Shown: positions 1 to 10,547, counted from the first letter of the stretch. The stretch is 64,000 nucleotides of DNA from Bacillus methanolicus PB1 (GCF_000262755.1 NZ_AFEU01000003.1:868001-932000), one strand, 5' to 3'. Program-made: numbers and translations. Notes: generated by a model from the letters alone, not told the origin.

Positions 1-965
1 AAAATCGGATAAGCGATGGCAATCGTGGCTGCATAAAGCAAAAGCTTCGGATACGTAACATCAATAACAATTAAGAATATGGCTGCATAAAGAAGAATCC
101 CGCCCAATAAGATTGCTTTTTTCCGATTTTCTTTTTTTATTACTCTTGAAACGCTGTAATATCCAATAAACGCAATTCCTGAGTTAATGAGGCCGAATGT
201 TCCGAGAGCAAATTCGCTCCCCGTTGAAATAAAAACATACATTGAAATGACAAATACGAACGTACCCTCTCTTAAACCTTGAAAAAAATGTGCATCCGTG
301 ATTAGGCGCCAATTCTTATTGTATTTTCTCTCGTATAGTATGCGTTGAAACCAATAACGCCCCTTTGAAGGTCTTCGTTCTAAAAAAAAGCTCAGCAACA
401 CTGCCGCAGAAAACAATGTTAACGAAAGTCCAAACACTACTGAATAACCTGTAAAATTTTTTAAACGGGAAATGATGTAACCTGCAGCAATTGGTCCGAT
501 CATCCCGCCGGCAGATGTTAGAATTCCGAGAAATCCATTAAAAAAATCCCTTGTTTCCGGTTCTGTTATTTCAAATGTCAATACGTTAAATGCAAGCCAG
601 TAAAACCCATATCCGATCCCTAAGAGCCCTCCGAGCAATAAAATAAAATCCGGGGCATTGGACCCAATAACTAAAACAAAAATATAAAATAAAGCTAAAA
701 AAATAACTCCTATTCGAAGAACTATAACACGGTCCACTTTTTTTGCCCAACCACCGGCAATGATAAAGGTGATCGGTTGTAAAACAACGATGGCAAGGTT
801 ATACAGTCCAATATCGGAAAATTGTCCCGATTGTTTCCATAGATAAATATTAACAAACGTATTGGAAAGCGATATGCTTAAAGAGTATAACCCTCCGATC
901 AATAATAGCAATGTCAAATCCCTATTTAGCTCAACATCTCCAATCAAAAATTTTAACTTACTCAT
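1..965 (-). CDS. yqgE: MFS transporter YqgE, 3' end cut by window edge
   Basis: An open minus-strand frame runs from an ATG at 965 to the window edge, so about 321 N-terminal residues are seen and the C-terminus is missing. The protein begins MSKLKFLIGDVELNRDLT and is almost wholly hydrophobic, with repeated 20-residue segments. A charged loop near residues 70-75 (GGWAKKVDRV) resembles the MFS loop 2-3 signature. An AAGGGGAG ribosome site lies 7 nt upstream. In B. subtilis the MFS gene yqgE follows sodA; here ppk-ppx lies between. The substrate is unknown. The MFS assignment is solid, while the symbol rests on synteny. Confidence 0.75.
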   Translation of the reverse strand, partial: MSKLKFLIGDVELNRDLTLLLLIGGLYSLSISLSNTFVNIYLWKQSGQFSDIGLYNLAIVVLQPITFIIAGGWAKKVDRVIVLRIGVIFLALFYIFVLVIGSNAPDFILLLGGLLGIGYGFYWLAFNVLTFEITEPETRDFFNGFLGILTSAGGMIGPIAAGYIISRLKNFTGYSVVFGLSLTLFSAAVLLSFFLERRPSKGRYWFQRILYERKYNKNWRLITDAHFFQGLREGTFVFVISMYVFISTGSEFALGTFGLINSGIAFIGYYSVSRVIKKENRKKAILLGGILLYAAIFLIVIDVTYPKLLLYAATIAIAYPI

Positions 966-1164
966 AAAAAAACTCCCCTTTTTACTCTAAAGGGTAGTTT
1001 CTGACAAAACCCAAATACATATGCACTTTTCGTAAAACTAAATACTTATTATGGGTCAGCCTCAATCTTTAGTTTAAATTTTAAAAAATCCCAAAATAAT
1101 GTAAGCGGTTGAACAAACTTAATGAAAATCATTCCTTGAGACCATTTTTAAATTTTTAAACCGA

Positions 1165-3306
1165 TTATTCTTCATCATCAGCTACTTCGTATGCCCATTC
1201 AAAAAAAATCATTTGGCTGTCTATATCTTCGTCATCTGGATTTTTCTTTACATAATAATAACATCCATATTGGTCTTGTTCGCGGGCTTTCACATTTTCA
1301 CTTAAGAGAACGGTTAATATTCGTTTTAGCCTCTCCTTAAGTTCTTGATTATAAACAGGGAAAGCAATTTCAACCCGCTTTTCCATATTTCGTGTCATTA
1401 AATCCGCTGAGGAAAGGAGGATTTTTTCTTCACCGTTTTGATGAAAATAATAAATACGGCTATGCTCTAAAAACCGTCCAACAATACTGCGGACCCGGAT
1501 ATTCTCACTAACCCCTTCGATACCCGGACGAAGGCAGCATATTCCTCGAACGATAAGGTCAATTTTTACTCCAGCCTGTGAAGCTTCATAAAACTTCAAA
1601 ATTATTTGCTTATCTGTTAATGAATTCATTTTCGCTATAATCCTGCCATTTCCAAATTGTTTATGATACTCAATTTCTTTGTCAATCAGCCGGATGAATT
1701 CATCACGAATATCGAAAGGAGACACAGAAAAATGGTAAAAGTCTGGTTTTTCCATGAATCCGCTTAAATAATTAAAAAAATTTGTTGCATCGATTCCGAA
1801 TTCAGGATTTGAGGTAATGAATCCTAAATCGGTATAGACTTTTGCTGTTTCTTCATTATAATTTCCAGTTCCCAAATGAACAAAACGTTGGATATTGCCA
1901 TTCATTTTGCGAACAATGAGTGTGATTTTGCTATGGGTCTTTAATAATGTTTTCCCATATATAACATGGCAGCCTGATTTTTCAAGCTCTTTTGCCCAAT
2001 GTACATTATGTTCTTCATCAAATCGTGCTTTCAGTTCAACAAGGACAAGTACTTGCTTTCCTTTTTCTGCTGCCTTTTTTAGATTTTCAATGATTGGAGA
2101 ATTTTCACTGACTCGGTAAAGAGTTTGTTTAATGGCCATAACATTAGGATCCTCGGCAGCACACCGTATAAAATCAATAACAGGTTCAAAAGATTCATAA
2201 GGATGGTGAAGAAGGATATCTTTTTCAGCGGCAACATCAAAAATATTCTCCTTCTTCCCGCTTATTTCATTGATTAGATCCTTTGATGGCTGGGGAATTA
2301 ATGTTTCAAAAGTCAGATGTTCCTTTAATGGAGCAATTTGTTTATAAAAACTAAATAAAAAAGATAAGTCAAGAGGACCGTTTAAGAAATATGTATCCTT
2401 CTCGTGTATTTCCAATTCACTTAATAAGTAAGCAAGAATTTCCTGATCAATGAAATTATTTGATATTTCCAACCGGACAGCTGCTCCCCAATTTCTCTTT
2501 TTTAGCTCTACTTCGATTTCTTTTAATAGGTCTCTCGCACCCTCTTCATGTATTTCTAAATCTGCATTCCTAGTAATGCGAAATTGTGTCACGGATTCAA
2601 CGTGCAACCCGCGAAACAATTTATGGACAAAGTGGATAATGAGATCCTCAATTAAGACAAATATTTTTTTATCGCTTTCGATTTCATTTGGAACTTCTAC
2701 GAACCGTTCAAATCCTCTTGGTATTTGTACAATTGCCAATTTTTTTTGGAGAGTTGATTCTTCCCTCTCATCGGATAAAACTACTGCAAGATTCATACTT
2801 TTGTTAGCCAGCAAAGGAAAAGGCCGGTAAGCATCAATAGCCATTGGTGTTAAAACAGGAAAAATAACTTGATCAAAATGTTTTTCCAGGTCAATTAATG
2901 CTTCTTCCGGAAGTTCTCTAATTGGAAGAAAGAAAACATTTTCTTTTTCCAACAAGGATAATAGCTGTTTAAACGTTTCGTATTGTGTATGCACCAAGTC
3001 ATGGGTAATTTTCGCAATTTCAGTTATTTGTTGTTTCGGAGTTAATCCGGCTTTATTTTCAGGTTTTGTAAACCCTGCTTTTATCTGGTCTTTAAGACCT
3101 GCCACTCTAACCATAAAAAACTCGTCCAAATTTGAACTAAAAATGGCCAGGAATTTAAGCCTTTCAAGTAAAGGATTTCGTTCATCAAGTGCTTCTTCTA
3201 AGACTCGTTTATTAAAAGCTAGCCAGCTAAGTTCCCGGTTATTAAAGTAAGCCGGTTGATTGAAATCATTATACTCTGTCAAATTCCATCTCACTTCTTT
3301 CACCAC
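1165..3306 (-). CDS. ppk: Polyphosphate kinase
   Basis: Ppk1 transfers the gamma-phosphate of ATP reversibly to inorganic polyphosphate. The 713-residue protein has the Ppk1 N-terminal motif NRELSWLAFN (about residues 24-33) and two phospholipase-D-like catalytic halves. The likely autophosphorylated histidine is His458 in LKTHSKITLIVR, and the second histidine is His615 in FLEHSRIYYF. Length matches the family (about 690-720). The extreme start is uncertain: two GTG codons at 3306 and 3303 lack a good ribosome site, while a TTG seven codons in is preceded by AAGTGAG. It lies 24 nt downstream of ppx and is surely cotranscribed with it. Confidence 0.95.
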   Translation of the reverse strand: MVKEVRWNLTEYNDFNQPAYFNNRELSWLAFNKRVLEEALDERNPLLERLKFLAIFSSNLDEFFMVRVAGLKDQIKAGFTKPENKAGLTPKQQITEIAKITHDLVHTQYETFKQLLSLLEKENVFFLPIRELPEEALIDLEKHFDQVIFPVLTPMAIDAYRPFPLLANKSMNLAVVLSDEREESTLQKKLAIVQIPRGFERFVEVPNEIESDKKIFVLIEDLIIHFVHKLFRGLHVESVTQFRITRNADLEIHEEGARDLLKEIEVELKKRNWGAAVRLEISNNFIDQEILAYLLSELEIHEKDTYFLNGPLDLSFLFSFYKQIAPLKEHLTFETLIPQPSKDLINEISGKKENIFDVAAEKDILLHHPYESFEPVIDFIRCAAEDPNVMAIKQTLYRVSENSPIIENLKKAAEKGKQVLVLVELKARFDEEHNVHWAKELEKSGCHVIYGKTLLKTHSKITLIVRKMNGNIQRFVHLGTGNYNEETAKVYTDLGFITSNPEFGIDATNFFNYLSGFMEKPDFYHFSVSPFDIRDEFIRLIDKEIEYHKQFGNGRIIAKMNSLTDKQIILKFYEASQAGVKIDLIVRGICCLRPGIEGVSENIRVRSIVGRFLEHSRIYYFHQNGEEKILLSSADLMTRNMEKRVEIAFPVYNQELKERLKRILTVLLSENVKAREQDQYGCYYYVKKNPDDEDIDSQMIFFEWAYEVADDEE

Positions 3307-3330
3307 TGGGATTTATATTTATTAAAAAAA

Positions 3331-4872
3331 TTAACTTAGCCATTTAAAATCTAAGATTATCGATTTTCCAAGAGCATTTTCTAAGTGCTTGATCTGTTTT
3401 TCAGCTTCCTGTTGTTCCACTTTCCAGCTCTTATTGCAATAAAGCTCCAGATGTAAATTATCTTTTCCTTCTGAAAATCGTATATCCTGTACAATCTCTC
3501 TTTTGGTGCTGTTTAGAATAAATGAAAATTTTAATAGTGCACCAAAGACCCTTAATTTATGTTTTTCTTGTTTCGTAAACCATTCTTTAAATGGCTGAAC
3601 ATATTGTTTAAAAGAAGTCTTTGAATGATAAGAAGCTAATAAAGCAATTTTTATACGATCACGGTGGGAAACTCCATCGATATTTCTATTCGATAAAATA
3701 TAAAATGTATGCTGGCTTGCAGAATCTCTTTCGATAAACTCTCCTAAATTGTAAATATAACTGGCGCATCGCAAATCATGTATATCATTTTCATTAACTT
3801 CAAATATCCCAGTTTTACGTATTGAATCCAAAAACATCATCACTGTTTTAGTAACGGCTGACCTTTTTTCCATATCTATTTCGAATTCAATAGCCAATTG
3901 ACGCAGACTTTTTTCCAACGGGTGCTGGTTATTGTATTCATTAATAATATCGTCCCTTATTTCATTAAATAAAATACCTTCTCTAATCCCTTTTTGACTG
4001 AATTGAAAAAACGGTGCATTCACAATCTGATAAATTGTCAAAAAAACTTCAATAGCAGGAATAATTATATCTGCTCGTTCTTTTGATAGTCCCTCGACGT
4101 TTTGAAGTTCCGAAAAGGATAACGATGTTAATTTTTCTTTTACATTCAAAATATCTTTCAAATTCATTTCATATTGATGGATCGAATCAATTGGATAGCT
4201 CTTCATTGCCTGGTCAATCTTCCCCAAATTTCTGGCACTCCCGCCAATTCCAACAATCGGCAGCCGGCAATTTTCCAGCCAATCAATTTCCAGAAATTTA
4301 GATCGTAAAAATGCTGCTAAATTGTTCATCTCATCACTAGTAGGAACTTTATCTTTAATAAATTGTTTTTTTAATGTTAATGCCCCAAACGGAAAACTAT
4401 GAGAATGAACCATTTTTCGATTTAAGAATTTGGTTATTTCCGTGCTTCCTCCGCCAATATCAATTGTTATTCCATCTTGTATCCAAGTTGAGTTAATAAT
4501 ACCAAGAAATCCATAAAACGCTTCTTTTTCGCCGGATAAAATATCAACAGAAAGCCCAATTTCGTCCCTTGTCGATTTCTTAATTTCTTCTCTATTTTTT
4601 GCCTGCCTAATCGCAGCTGTAGCAACAACTTTAATCAATGTTCCTTTATGCAAAGACACAATCTCTTTAAATGACTTTAAAGTGTTTTTCAGGATTCCCT
4701 GACCCTCGGAAGTTAAAATGTGTTCATTATTCAGATAATTTTGAAGACGCGCTGAAACTTTTATATTTTCGATTTCCTTTAAAACGTATTCCTCAATATG
4801 CAGGTAAATAACTAATCTAATCGTGTTAGATCCTATATCAATAATGGCTAATTTCTTTTCCACGTTTTTCAT
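3331..4872 (-). CDS. ppx: Exopolyphosphatase (Ppx/GppA family)
   Basis: This enzyme releases terminal phosphate from polyphosphate and possibly cleaves pppGpp. The N-terminus carries the ASKHA phosphate-1 motif IIDIGSNTIRLVIY (about residues 10-23) and the phosphate-2 motif DIGGGSTEI near residue 140. The C-terminal 200 residues fit the HD-like helical domain of long Ppx proteins, and 513 residues is the long form. It is the first gene of a ppx-ppk pair, which puts synthesis and breakdown of polyphosphate in one unit. Ppx versus GppA activity cannot be told from sequence. Confidence 0.9.
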   Translation of the reverse strand: MKNVEKKLAIIDIGSNTIRLVIYLHIEEYVLKEIENIKVSARLQNYLNNEHILTSEGQGILKNTLKSFKEIVSLHKGTLIKVVATAAIRQAKNREEIKKSTRDEIGLSVDILSGEKEAFYGFLGIINSTWIQDGITIDIGGGSTEITKFLNRKMVHSHSFPFGALTLKKQFIKDKVPTSDEMNNLAAFLRSKFLEIDWLENCRLPIVGIGGSARNLGKIDQAMKSYPIDSIHQYEMNLKDILNVKEKLTSLSFSELQNVEGLSKERADIIIPAIEVFLTIYQIVNAPFFQFSQKGIREGILFNEIRDDIINEYNNQHPLEKSLRQLAIEFEIDMEKRSAVTKTVMMFLDSIRKTGIFEVNENDIHDLRCASYIYNLGEFIERDSASQHTFYILSNRNIDGVSHRDRIKIALLASYHSKTSFKQYVQPFKEWFTKQEKHKLRVFGALLKFSFILNSTKREIVQDIRFSEGKDNLHLELYCNKSWKVEQQEAEKQIKHLENALGKSIILDFKWLS

Positions 4873-4979
4873 CCTTGTTATTTATTTCCTTCTGGCTGAA
4901 GAAGGTATGTGCTTATCTATATTATATTATTTATTGTTGAAGTTGGTATGAAACAAATCGGCTTTAATAAAATTTATGA

Positions 4980-5020
4980 AAGAAAAAGTACACCACTTTT
5001 AAATAAGTGATGTACTTATT
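4980..5020 (-). terminator. Terminator after sodA
   Basis: A 13-bp near-perfect inverted repeat (4986-4998 with 5005-5017, arms AAGTACACCACTT/AAGTGATGTACTT) is followed on the minus strand by TTTTTC. It lies 60 nt past the sodA stop and before ppx. Confidence 0.85.
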
Positions 5021-5080
5021 TCACTGATTGCATAATATTATTAATTTGACAAAATACCCTCTGCCTTTTTTCTTAGGTTA

Positions 5081-5689
5081 TTATTTTGCATCGCTGTAAC
5101 GCTTAGCAACTTCAGCCCAGTTAATCAAATTGAAGAATGCGCTGATATACTCAGGACGACGATTTTGGTATTTTAAGTAGTAAGCATGTTCCCATACATC
5201 CAAACCTAAAATTGGCGTTTTGCCTTCCATTAAAGGAGAATCCTGATTTGGAGTGCTGGTCACTTCAAGTTCACCATTATTAACAACAAGCCATGCCCAG
5301 CCTGAACCGAAACGGGTTGCAGCTGCTTTTGTAAATTCCTCTTTAAAGCCTTCAAAGCTTTCAAATTTGCTGCTAATCGCATCAGCTAATTCACCAGTCG
5401 GCTCACCGCCGCCGTTTGGAGAAAGGATTTGCCAGAATAAAGAATGGTTTGCATGACCTCCTCCGTTATTGCGAACAGCTGTACGAACAGCCTCAGGTAC
5501 TGCATCGAGGTTGGAAATAACCTCTTCGACAGTTTTTGAAAGAAGCTCTTCGTTTCCTTCTAAAGCATTGTTTAAGTTTGTAACGTAAGTGTTATGGTGT
5601 TTTGTGTGGTGGATGTTCATTGTCTCTTTGTCGATATGAGGCTCCAGTGCATCATAAGCATAAGGTAATTGTGGTAATTCAAATGCCAT
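5081..5689 (-). CDS. sodA: Manganese superoxide dismutase
   Basis: SodA converts superoxide to hydrogen peroxide and oxygen in the cytoplasm. The 202-residue chain is full length. Metal ligands are at the standard places: His27, His82, Asp164 and His168 ([18 protein letters not shown]). Gly77 and Gln149 near the active site favour manganese over iron. An AGGAGG ribosome site precedes the ATG. It stands alone between its own terminator and a probable promoter at 5790-5818. Position between yqgC and yqgE is as in B. subtilis, apart from the inserted ppx-ppk. Confidence 0.97.
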   Translation of the reverse strand: MAFELPQLPYAYDALEPHIDKETMNIHHTKHHNTYVTNLNNALEGNEELLSKTVEEVISNLDAVPEAVRTAVRNNGGGHANHSLFWQILSPNGGGEPTGELADAISSKFESFEGFKEEFTKAAATRFGSGWAWLVVNNGELEVTSTPNQDSPLMEGKTPILGLDVWEHAYYLKYQNRRPEYISAFFNLINWAEVAKRYSDAK

Positions 5690-5789
5690 TTTTTATTTCC
5701 TCCTTATGTAAAAAATTGTTTTTTGCTTTAGAACACTTTTTATTTGTAAAATTCCGAAAAACAATATGATTCTAAAGCTCTTTATGTTA

Positions 5790-5818
5790 AGATTACCAAA
5801 GTTGGGGAATCGTTTCAA
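5790..5818 (-). promoter_or_regulatory. Probable sigma-A promoter of sodA
   Basis: TTGAAA (5813-5818) and TAATCT (5790-5795) are separated by 17 nt, about 100 nt upstream of the sodA ATG. The -10 box is imperfect. The rest of the 248-nt gap 5690-5937 shows no gene. Confidence 0.45.
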
Positions 5819-5937
5819 ATAAAATGCTCATTCAAGAATCATGTTTTTTGTTAAAGGTAAAACATAGACAAATTTACATTTCCCCCCCTCGCTAAAAAAA
5901 TTATACAGGAAAAAACTATACGGCTCCAATCATCTTT

Positions 5938-6420
5938 CTAGACGACTGCAAACACAAAATAGATAATCATAATTGCTTGAATGATACCTTTTACAAAGAC
6001 ACTGCTTATAAATCCGACAACAGACCCAAAACCGATTTTTACGGCATCTTTAAAATCTTTTTTATTTACGAGCCACTCAGCGATGATCGCTCCCAAAAAC
6101 GGGCCGATTAAAATGCCAAAGATCGGAATGATAAATGGTCCGGCAAGAATCCCGATTGTGCTTCCCCAAACCCCTGCTTTTGAACCGCCGTACTTTTTTA
6201 CCCCAATTAAATTTGCAATATAATCTGCAATAAAAAGAAGAATCACGAACAGCCCTTGTATTAGCCAAAATATCCAGTTGAACGGTTCGAACGAAAAGAA
6301 AATCCCATACAGCAAAAATCCGCCCGCAATAAAAAGTACGCCCGGAATGAAGGGATAGACTAAGCCAATAAAAGCAATAGCAAACATTAAAATAATAATT
6401 GTCCAATAAATGTACCCCAT
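5938..6420 (-). CDS. yqgC: DUF456 membrane protein YqgC
   Basis: The 160-residue protein has four or five membrane segments and the glycine-rich helices typical of DUF456 (GGSKAGVWGSTIG followed by a GPFLGA motif). A good ribosome site (AAGGAAG) precedes the ATG. Function is unknown in the family. The order yqgB-yqgC-sodA is conserved with B. subtilis. It is divergent from yqgB, with both promoters inside 6421-6640. Confidence 0.85.
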   Translation of the reverse strand: MGYIYWTIIILMFAIAFIGLVYPFIPGVLFIAGGFLLYGIFFSFEPFNWIFWLIQGLFVILLFIADYIANLIGVKKYGGSKAGVWGSTIGILAGPFIIPIFGILIGPFLGAIIAEWLVNKKDFKDAVKIGFGSVVGFISSVFVKGIIQAIMIIYFVFAVV

Positions 6421-6640
6421 ACATAACTTCCTTCATTAATATAGTGAAAAGTAAGAAGAGTTTCCTCTATAAAAAATATTTTACCATAATCTTGCTTCTT
6501 TTTAACAACCTTGGCAATATTTAAAGTATGAACTTTTTTTAATTTTCCTAACTGTTTCCATCAAGTTGTTAACATGTTGTACAATAGCGAAGATAAAGCT
6601 AAAATAAAACCGTAAAACTTTTGTAAAGGCGTGTCATGTT

Positions 6641-7408
6641 ATGAATCTTTTTAAGCAATTGTTTAAGAGCCTGTATTCTCCAAAGGATATTGCTCTTTAC
6701 CGCTATCAGGGCATTGGAAAGACGATTCTTTATGTTTTCTTTTTAACTTTGTTATCAGTGATCCCGAATGTCTATTATTTCTCAGCTGCTGTCATAAACG
6801 GATTAAATGCAGCCCAAACTGCAGTAAAAGATCAGTTTCCCGAGTTTACAATTGAAAATGGGAAGCTTGAGGCTCGACAAGATGAACCTATCATTATCAA
6901 TCGTGACGATTTTGCAATTATTTTTGACAGTACCGGAAAAATTAACGAAGACGATTTTTCCAAGGAAGATAATGCAATCGCTTTTTTGCAGAATGAAATA
7001 TTTTTTATCGCAGGTGGAAATACTCAATCATATCCGTATTCAATGTTTACTTTTCCAATAACTAGTTCAGACCTTCAAGAATTTTTGGATACGATTGACT
7101 CGGTAACATGGATTATGCTCGTGATTATGGCAATCTTCATTTACATTTTTTCAGCCGGTATGAAATTTATTGAAATTTCCATTTATGCTTTATTTGGGCT
7201 TTTGTTTAAAAATATGACAGAAAAAAATTTGCAGTACGGTCAATTATGGAGAATGTCAGCGTACTCTGTAACATTGCCGACGATCTTTTTCACGATTATG
7301 GCAGCATTGCAAACTTCCGTATTAAATGGATTTCTTATTAACTGGTTTGCCTCACTTATTGTACTGATCCTGACAATAAAGGAGGTTCCAAAGCAAAAAC
7401 AAATTTAA
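6641..7408 (+). CDS. yqgB: DUF1189 membrane protein YqgB
   Basis: This is a 255-residue protein. A membrane helix at about 25-50 is followed by a roughly 100-residue extracytoplasmic region (about residues 55-150). Four further hydrophobic segments run to the C-terminus. This topology and the start MNLFKQLFKSLYSPKDIALYR fit DUF1189, which includes B. subtilis YqgB. The function is not known to me. The gene ends in a hairpin shared with the convergent receptor gene. Confidence 0.8.
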   Translation: MNLFKQLFKSLYSPKDIALYRYQGIGKTILYVFFLTLLSVIPNVYYFSAAVINGLNAAQTAVKDQFPEFTIENGKLEARQDEPIIINRDDFAIIFDSTGKINEDDFSKEDNAIAFLQNEIFFIAGGNTQSYPYSMFTFPITSSDLQEFLDTIDSVTWIMLVIMAIFIYIFSAGMKFIEISIYALFGLLFKNMTEKNLQYGQLWRMSAYSVTLPTIFFTIMAALQTSVLNGFLINWFASLIVLILTIKEVPKQKQI

Positions 7409-7433
7409 ACGCGCCAAAAGCGCGTTTCATTTT
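7407..7433. terminator. Bidirectional terminator between yqgB and the chemotaxis receptor
   Basis: The arms AAACGCGC and GCGCGTTT (7407-7414, 7420-7427) enclose a 5-nt loop and are followed by a T-rich tract on the plus strand. The receptor stop codon overlaps the hairpin foot, so one structure serves both convergent genes. Confidence 0.8.
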
Positions 7434-9148
7434 TGTTTCGAAAATTGAAATTGTCTTGTAATTTTCTCAAGTGACTCCGATAGTTTTGTTAATTGCTCGC
7501 CCGCAGCATGGCTTTTCTTTACTTTTTCCATTTGTTCATGTGATGCAGCCATCATTTCTTCAGCACTTGCCAGCGTTTCTTGAGATACTGAGGCAAAATT
7601 TTCCGAAGTCTTTTCCATTTTCGGCAAAGATTCATTTAAGACATTCAATTCCTCTTGAACCCCCATAATCATTCCGCTGACATGTTCTATCTCCAGCATT
7701 AAAGAATCAAAAGCTTTCTGGCTGGTGGTTGCTGTATCGATATAACTTTTTACATTTGTTACCAGTTTTTGGAATTCGTATGTTGCATGATATGAAATGG
7801 ATTCCATCTCTGAAATGGTTTTTGTAATATGCTCAGTAGCTTCGGTCGATTGCTCGGCAAGTTTCCTGACTTCATTAGCAACCACGGCAAATCCTTTCCC
7901 TGCTTCACCTGCTCTTGCGGCTTCAATCGTCGCATTTAAGGCAAGAAGTTTTGTTTGCTCGGCAATTTTCTGAATTAATGTCACTACGTTGGCAATGGAA
8001 GCTGAATAATTTTTTACTTCCTCAACTGCAGACTTAACTCCTGTAAATTCATTCTCAAACCCGGTAATCGTATTTACCATTTTTCCAACGCTCTTTTCTC
8101 CGTTTTCAGCGGACTTGTTCATTACTCGAGTTTTTTCGATAATTTGATTCATGTGGTTAAAGATTGTGTAAATAGAATTTTTCATTTCTTGAAATCTTTG
8201 AATACTTTCTTCAGAACTTCCAGCAGTTTGTTCCGCCCCTATTTTAACAACATGGATTGCTTCAAGAAGCTGTTCATTTTCTTCAAGAACTTGATCGGAC
8301 ACTTCCCTGAGTTCTTTACCTGTTGTTGAGAGATTTTTCGTTGTATTTGAAATATTGGATAAGAGCTCTTTCATCTGGCCAATCATCGCATAGAAGCTTT
8401 TCACTAGTGATGTGATTTCAGGTGTTGTCGTTTTGACTTCAACATGTAAATCTAAATTGCCTTCCCTTGCTTTTCTCATGACCTCCCGAAGATCGGAAAG
8501 AGGTTTTGTTAAACTTCTAACAAGCAGGACTATAGCAAGCGAAGTTAGCGAAAGGCTTATGATAACCAAAATAAATATGTATTTTGCCATCTCGAGAATG
8601 TTTTTCATATAGTTCTCTTGCGGGATTGCAATGACATAAATCCCTTTTAACTCTTGCACCTTATGAAAAGAGATCGTATAAAGTTCACCATTGATATTCT
8701 CGTGAAGAATTCCATTTTGTTTTTTACGGATCTTTTCAAGCAGCGGTTCATCGAATTTTAATTTTGTGTTTTTATTTATGTTAAAAGGGTTTATTTCTTT
8801 ATCGTCAAGAACAAAATACTCTCCCTTTAATCCATCTTTGGCTAGTTCCGAATCCTGCCCCTTTATGACTTGATTCATCCTTTTGAAAAACTTCTCTTCA
8901 TCGCCTACATATATCATCATCAAATTTTGTGCGATTGCATATACAGTCTTAACTTCTCGTTCTAATCTTTGTTCCATCAATAAAATTGTTGTCTGCTTTG
9001 ATTTCATAAACGATATGTAAGCAACGGAAGAAACCGTTAGAAGCAGTAGGCTTAAAATTAAGATTAACAAACGGGCCTGCAAAGTAATCTTGGTTAATAT
9101 TTTGTTAATCCAATTTTCTTTAATAATCTGAATGTTCATCCAAGGCAA
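7427..9148 (-). CDS. Methyl-accepting chemotaxis protein with one sensor domain
   Basis: This 573-residue transmembrane receptor signals to the CheA/CheW array. It has TM1 at about 26-47, an extracytoplasmic single-Cache-like region at 48-188, TM2 at 190-210 and HAMP at 211-264. A long methylated helical bundle follows. The receptor-tip signature [20 protein letters not shown] is near 397-416, continuing into [16 protein letters not shown]. The start is probably TTG at 9148 after GGGAGGGG; ATG at codon 4 is possible. The ligand is unknown. It stands alone, with no che genes nearby, and I do not recall a receptor at this place in B. subtilis. Confidence 0.93.
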   Translation of the reverse strand: MPWMNIQIIKENWINKILTKITLQARLLILILSLLLLTVSSVAYISFMKSKQTTILLMEQRLEREVKTVYAIAQNLMMIYVGDEEKFFKRMNQVIKGQDSELAKDGLKGEYFVLDDKEINPFNINKNTKLKFDEPLLEKIRKKQNGILHENINGELYTISFHKVQELKGIYVIAIPQENYMKNILEMAKYIFILVIISLSLTSLAIVLLVRSLTKPLSDLREVMRKAREGNLDLHVEVKTTTPEITSLVKSFYAMIGQMKELLSNISNTTKNLSTTGKELREVSDQVLEENEQLLEAIHVVKIGAEQTAGSSEESIQRFQEMKNSIYTIFNHMNQIIEKTRVMNKSAENGEKSVGKMVNTITGFENEFTGVKSAVEEVKNYSASIANVVTLIQKIAEQTKLLALNATIEAARAGEAGKGFAVVANEVRKLAEQSTEATEHITKTISEMESISYHATYEFQKLVTNVKSYIDTATTSQKAFDSLMLEIEHVSGMIMGVQEELNVLNESLPKMEKTSENFASVSQETLASAEEMMAASHEQMEKVKKSHAAGEQLTKLSESLEKITRQFQFSKQK

Positions 9149-9237
9149 AAAAATGCACCCCTCCCATAATAATCAAAAACATTATCGCAAAAAAATGTTA
9201 AGAAATTGTAAAGAAACAATAAGATTTTCATAAAACA

Positions 9238-10458
9238 TTACTTTTGGCCATTGCGCAATAATTGAATCATGGAAAAATATTCTTTTCGATTACGAAAAAC
9301 GAAATAGAGAAAACTTGCCAAAAGGATTAAAGCGGGATATATAAAAATTCTTTCAGCCTCATCCATCCAGCCCTCGAAAACAACCGGCCCTAACGCTACG
9401 CCAAGAAATCGAAATGTTCCATACAGGCTGACGACAAATCCCCGTTCCGAGTCCTGAACAGAAGAAGTAACAGCCGTATTGATGGACGGCAAAATAAACC
9501 CCATACTTCCGAATGCTAATGTTATGAAAAATAATAAAAGTGAAAATGAGTGAAACAAAATTAAGACAATAAAACAACCAACCATCAATATGTTTCCAAG
9601 AAAATGAAGCTTATTCAATTCTTCCCGGTTTGCTTTAAGCCGTTTTCCTGTCCAATAAGAGACAATAGTCATAGCCCCAAGCGGAAACAAAAAAGTGATG
9701 CCTTTAAAAAATCCATCAATGTTATACGTTTCTTCAATTAAAAAAGATAGATAATATAGCATACCGAACATGACAAACATGCTGATCCCTCCCGAAAGAT
9801 ACAGAGGAATAAGGAAGTTCCTTTTCTTATTAAAAATTTTTACAATTTTGATCGAATATTTTTTAAGCGAAAAGAAATCCTTTCCGCTTTCAACTTTTGG
9901 AACATATTTTTTTATGCCCCAATAGGAAACTATGGCCGTAACAGGAAACAAAAAAAATGCCAGAAACCAGAACTTTAATGCAGCCAAAGCGCCGAGCACG
10001 GGCGCTATCACCTTGCTAGCTCCGTTATAAACTTCCAATACACCAAGTACTTTGCTGCGATTTTCGTTGAAAATATCTCCAACGAGAGCCATGGCAAGCG
10101 GTGTTGTGCCTGCTGCCCCGAATCCTTGAATGATTCTCCCTGTTAACAACACTGAAAAACTTGTTCTGTTTGATGGAATCAGCCCGCTTAATCCGCAAAT
10201 TAAACTTCCTAATATTACAAGAAGCAGCGACAAAAGGATAATAAGCCTTCTCCCCCACCGATCGGAAAGAAATCCGATAAATGGGATGATAATTGCTGCA
10301 GGGATGCTGAACATACTTAAAATAAGACCCGCTTCAAAACCTGAAAGATTGAGACTTCTTTGGATTTCCGGAAGTATTGGTATAAGCATCGAATTCCCAA
10401 GTACCATAACAAAGGGCAAAAGACCGATATAAAAAGTTAACAAACTTTCCTTTTTCAT
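9238..10458 (-). CDS. MFS efflux-type transporter
   Basis: This is a 406-residue, twelve-helix MFS protein. The motif A loop reads GFLSDRWGRRLIILL (about residues 63-77), the form seen in proton-driven drug exporters of the Bmr/TetA type. Motif C-like GRIIQGFGAAGTTPLAMAL follows near residue 115. The start chosen is ATG 10458, 7 nt after GGAGGGAGA; an in-frame start five codons upstream would lie within the ribosome site. It is divergent from yqfZ with a short shared promoter region. The substrate is unknown, and I do not recall an orthologue at this position in B. subtilis. Confidence 0.85.
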   Translation of the reverse strand: MKKESLLTFYIGLLPFVMVLGNSMLIPILPEIQRSLNLSGFEAGLILSMFSIPAAIIIPFIGFLSDRWGRRLIILLSLLLVILGSLICGLSGLIPSNRTSFSVLLTGRIIQGFGAAGTTPLAMALVGDIFNENRSKVLGVLEVYNGASKVIAPVLGALAALKFWFLAFFLFPVTAIVSYWGIKKYVPKVESGKDFFSLKKYSIKIVKIFNKKRNFLIPLYLSGGISMFVMFGMLYYLSFLIEETYNIDGFFKGITFLFPLGAMTIVSYWTGKRLKANREELNKLHFLGNILMVGCFIVLILFHSFSLLLFFITLAFGSMGFILPSINTAVTSSVQDSERGFVVSLYGTFRFLGVALGPVVFEGWMDEAERIFIYPALILLASFLYFVFRNRKEYFSMIQLLRNGQK

Positions 10459-10547
10459 TGATTCTCCCTCCAATTATTGAAAAGAAGGTCTATTAATACA
10501 TGGACAAGCATACATATTGGCAAAACCCCTTTTTGGAGGATTGCAAT

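Noticed and set aside
1100-1113. Near-match to a cre site (TGTAAGCGGTTGAA) between ppk and yqgE
   Set aside because: Position 13 breaks the consensus C, and the site is far from any clear promoter.
3289-3306. GTG GTG as the certain ppk start
   Set aside because: No ribosome site precedes it. TTG at codon 8 is about as likely, so I left the longer form but flagged the doubt.
6077-6436. Open frame overlapping yqgC in another frame
   Set aside because: Cysteine/tyrosine-rich shadow of a conserved membrane gene; yqgC has the proper ribosome site and family features.
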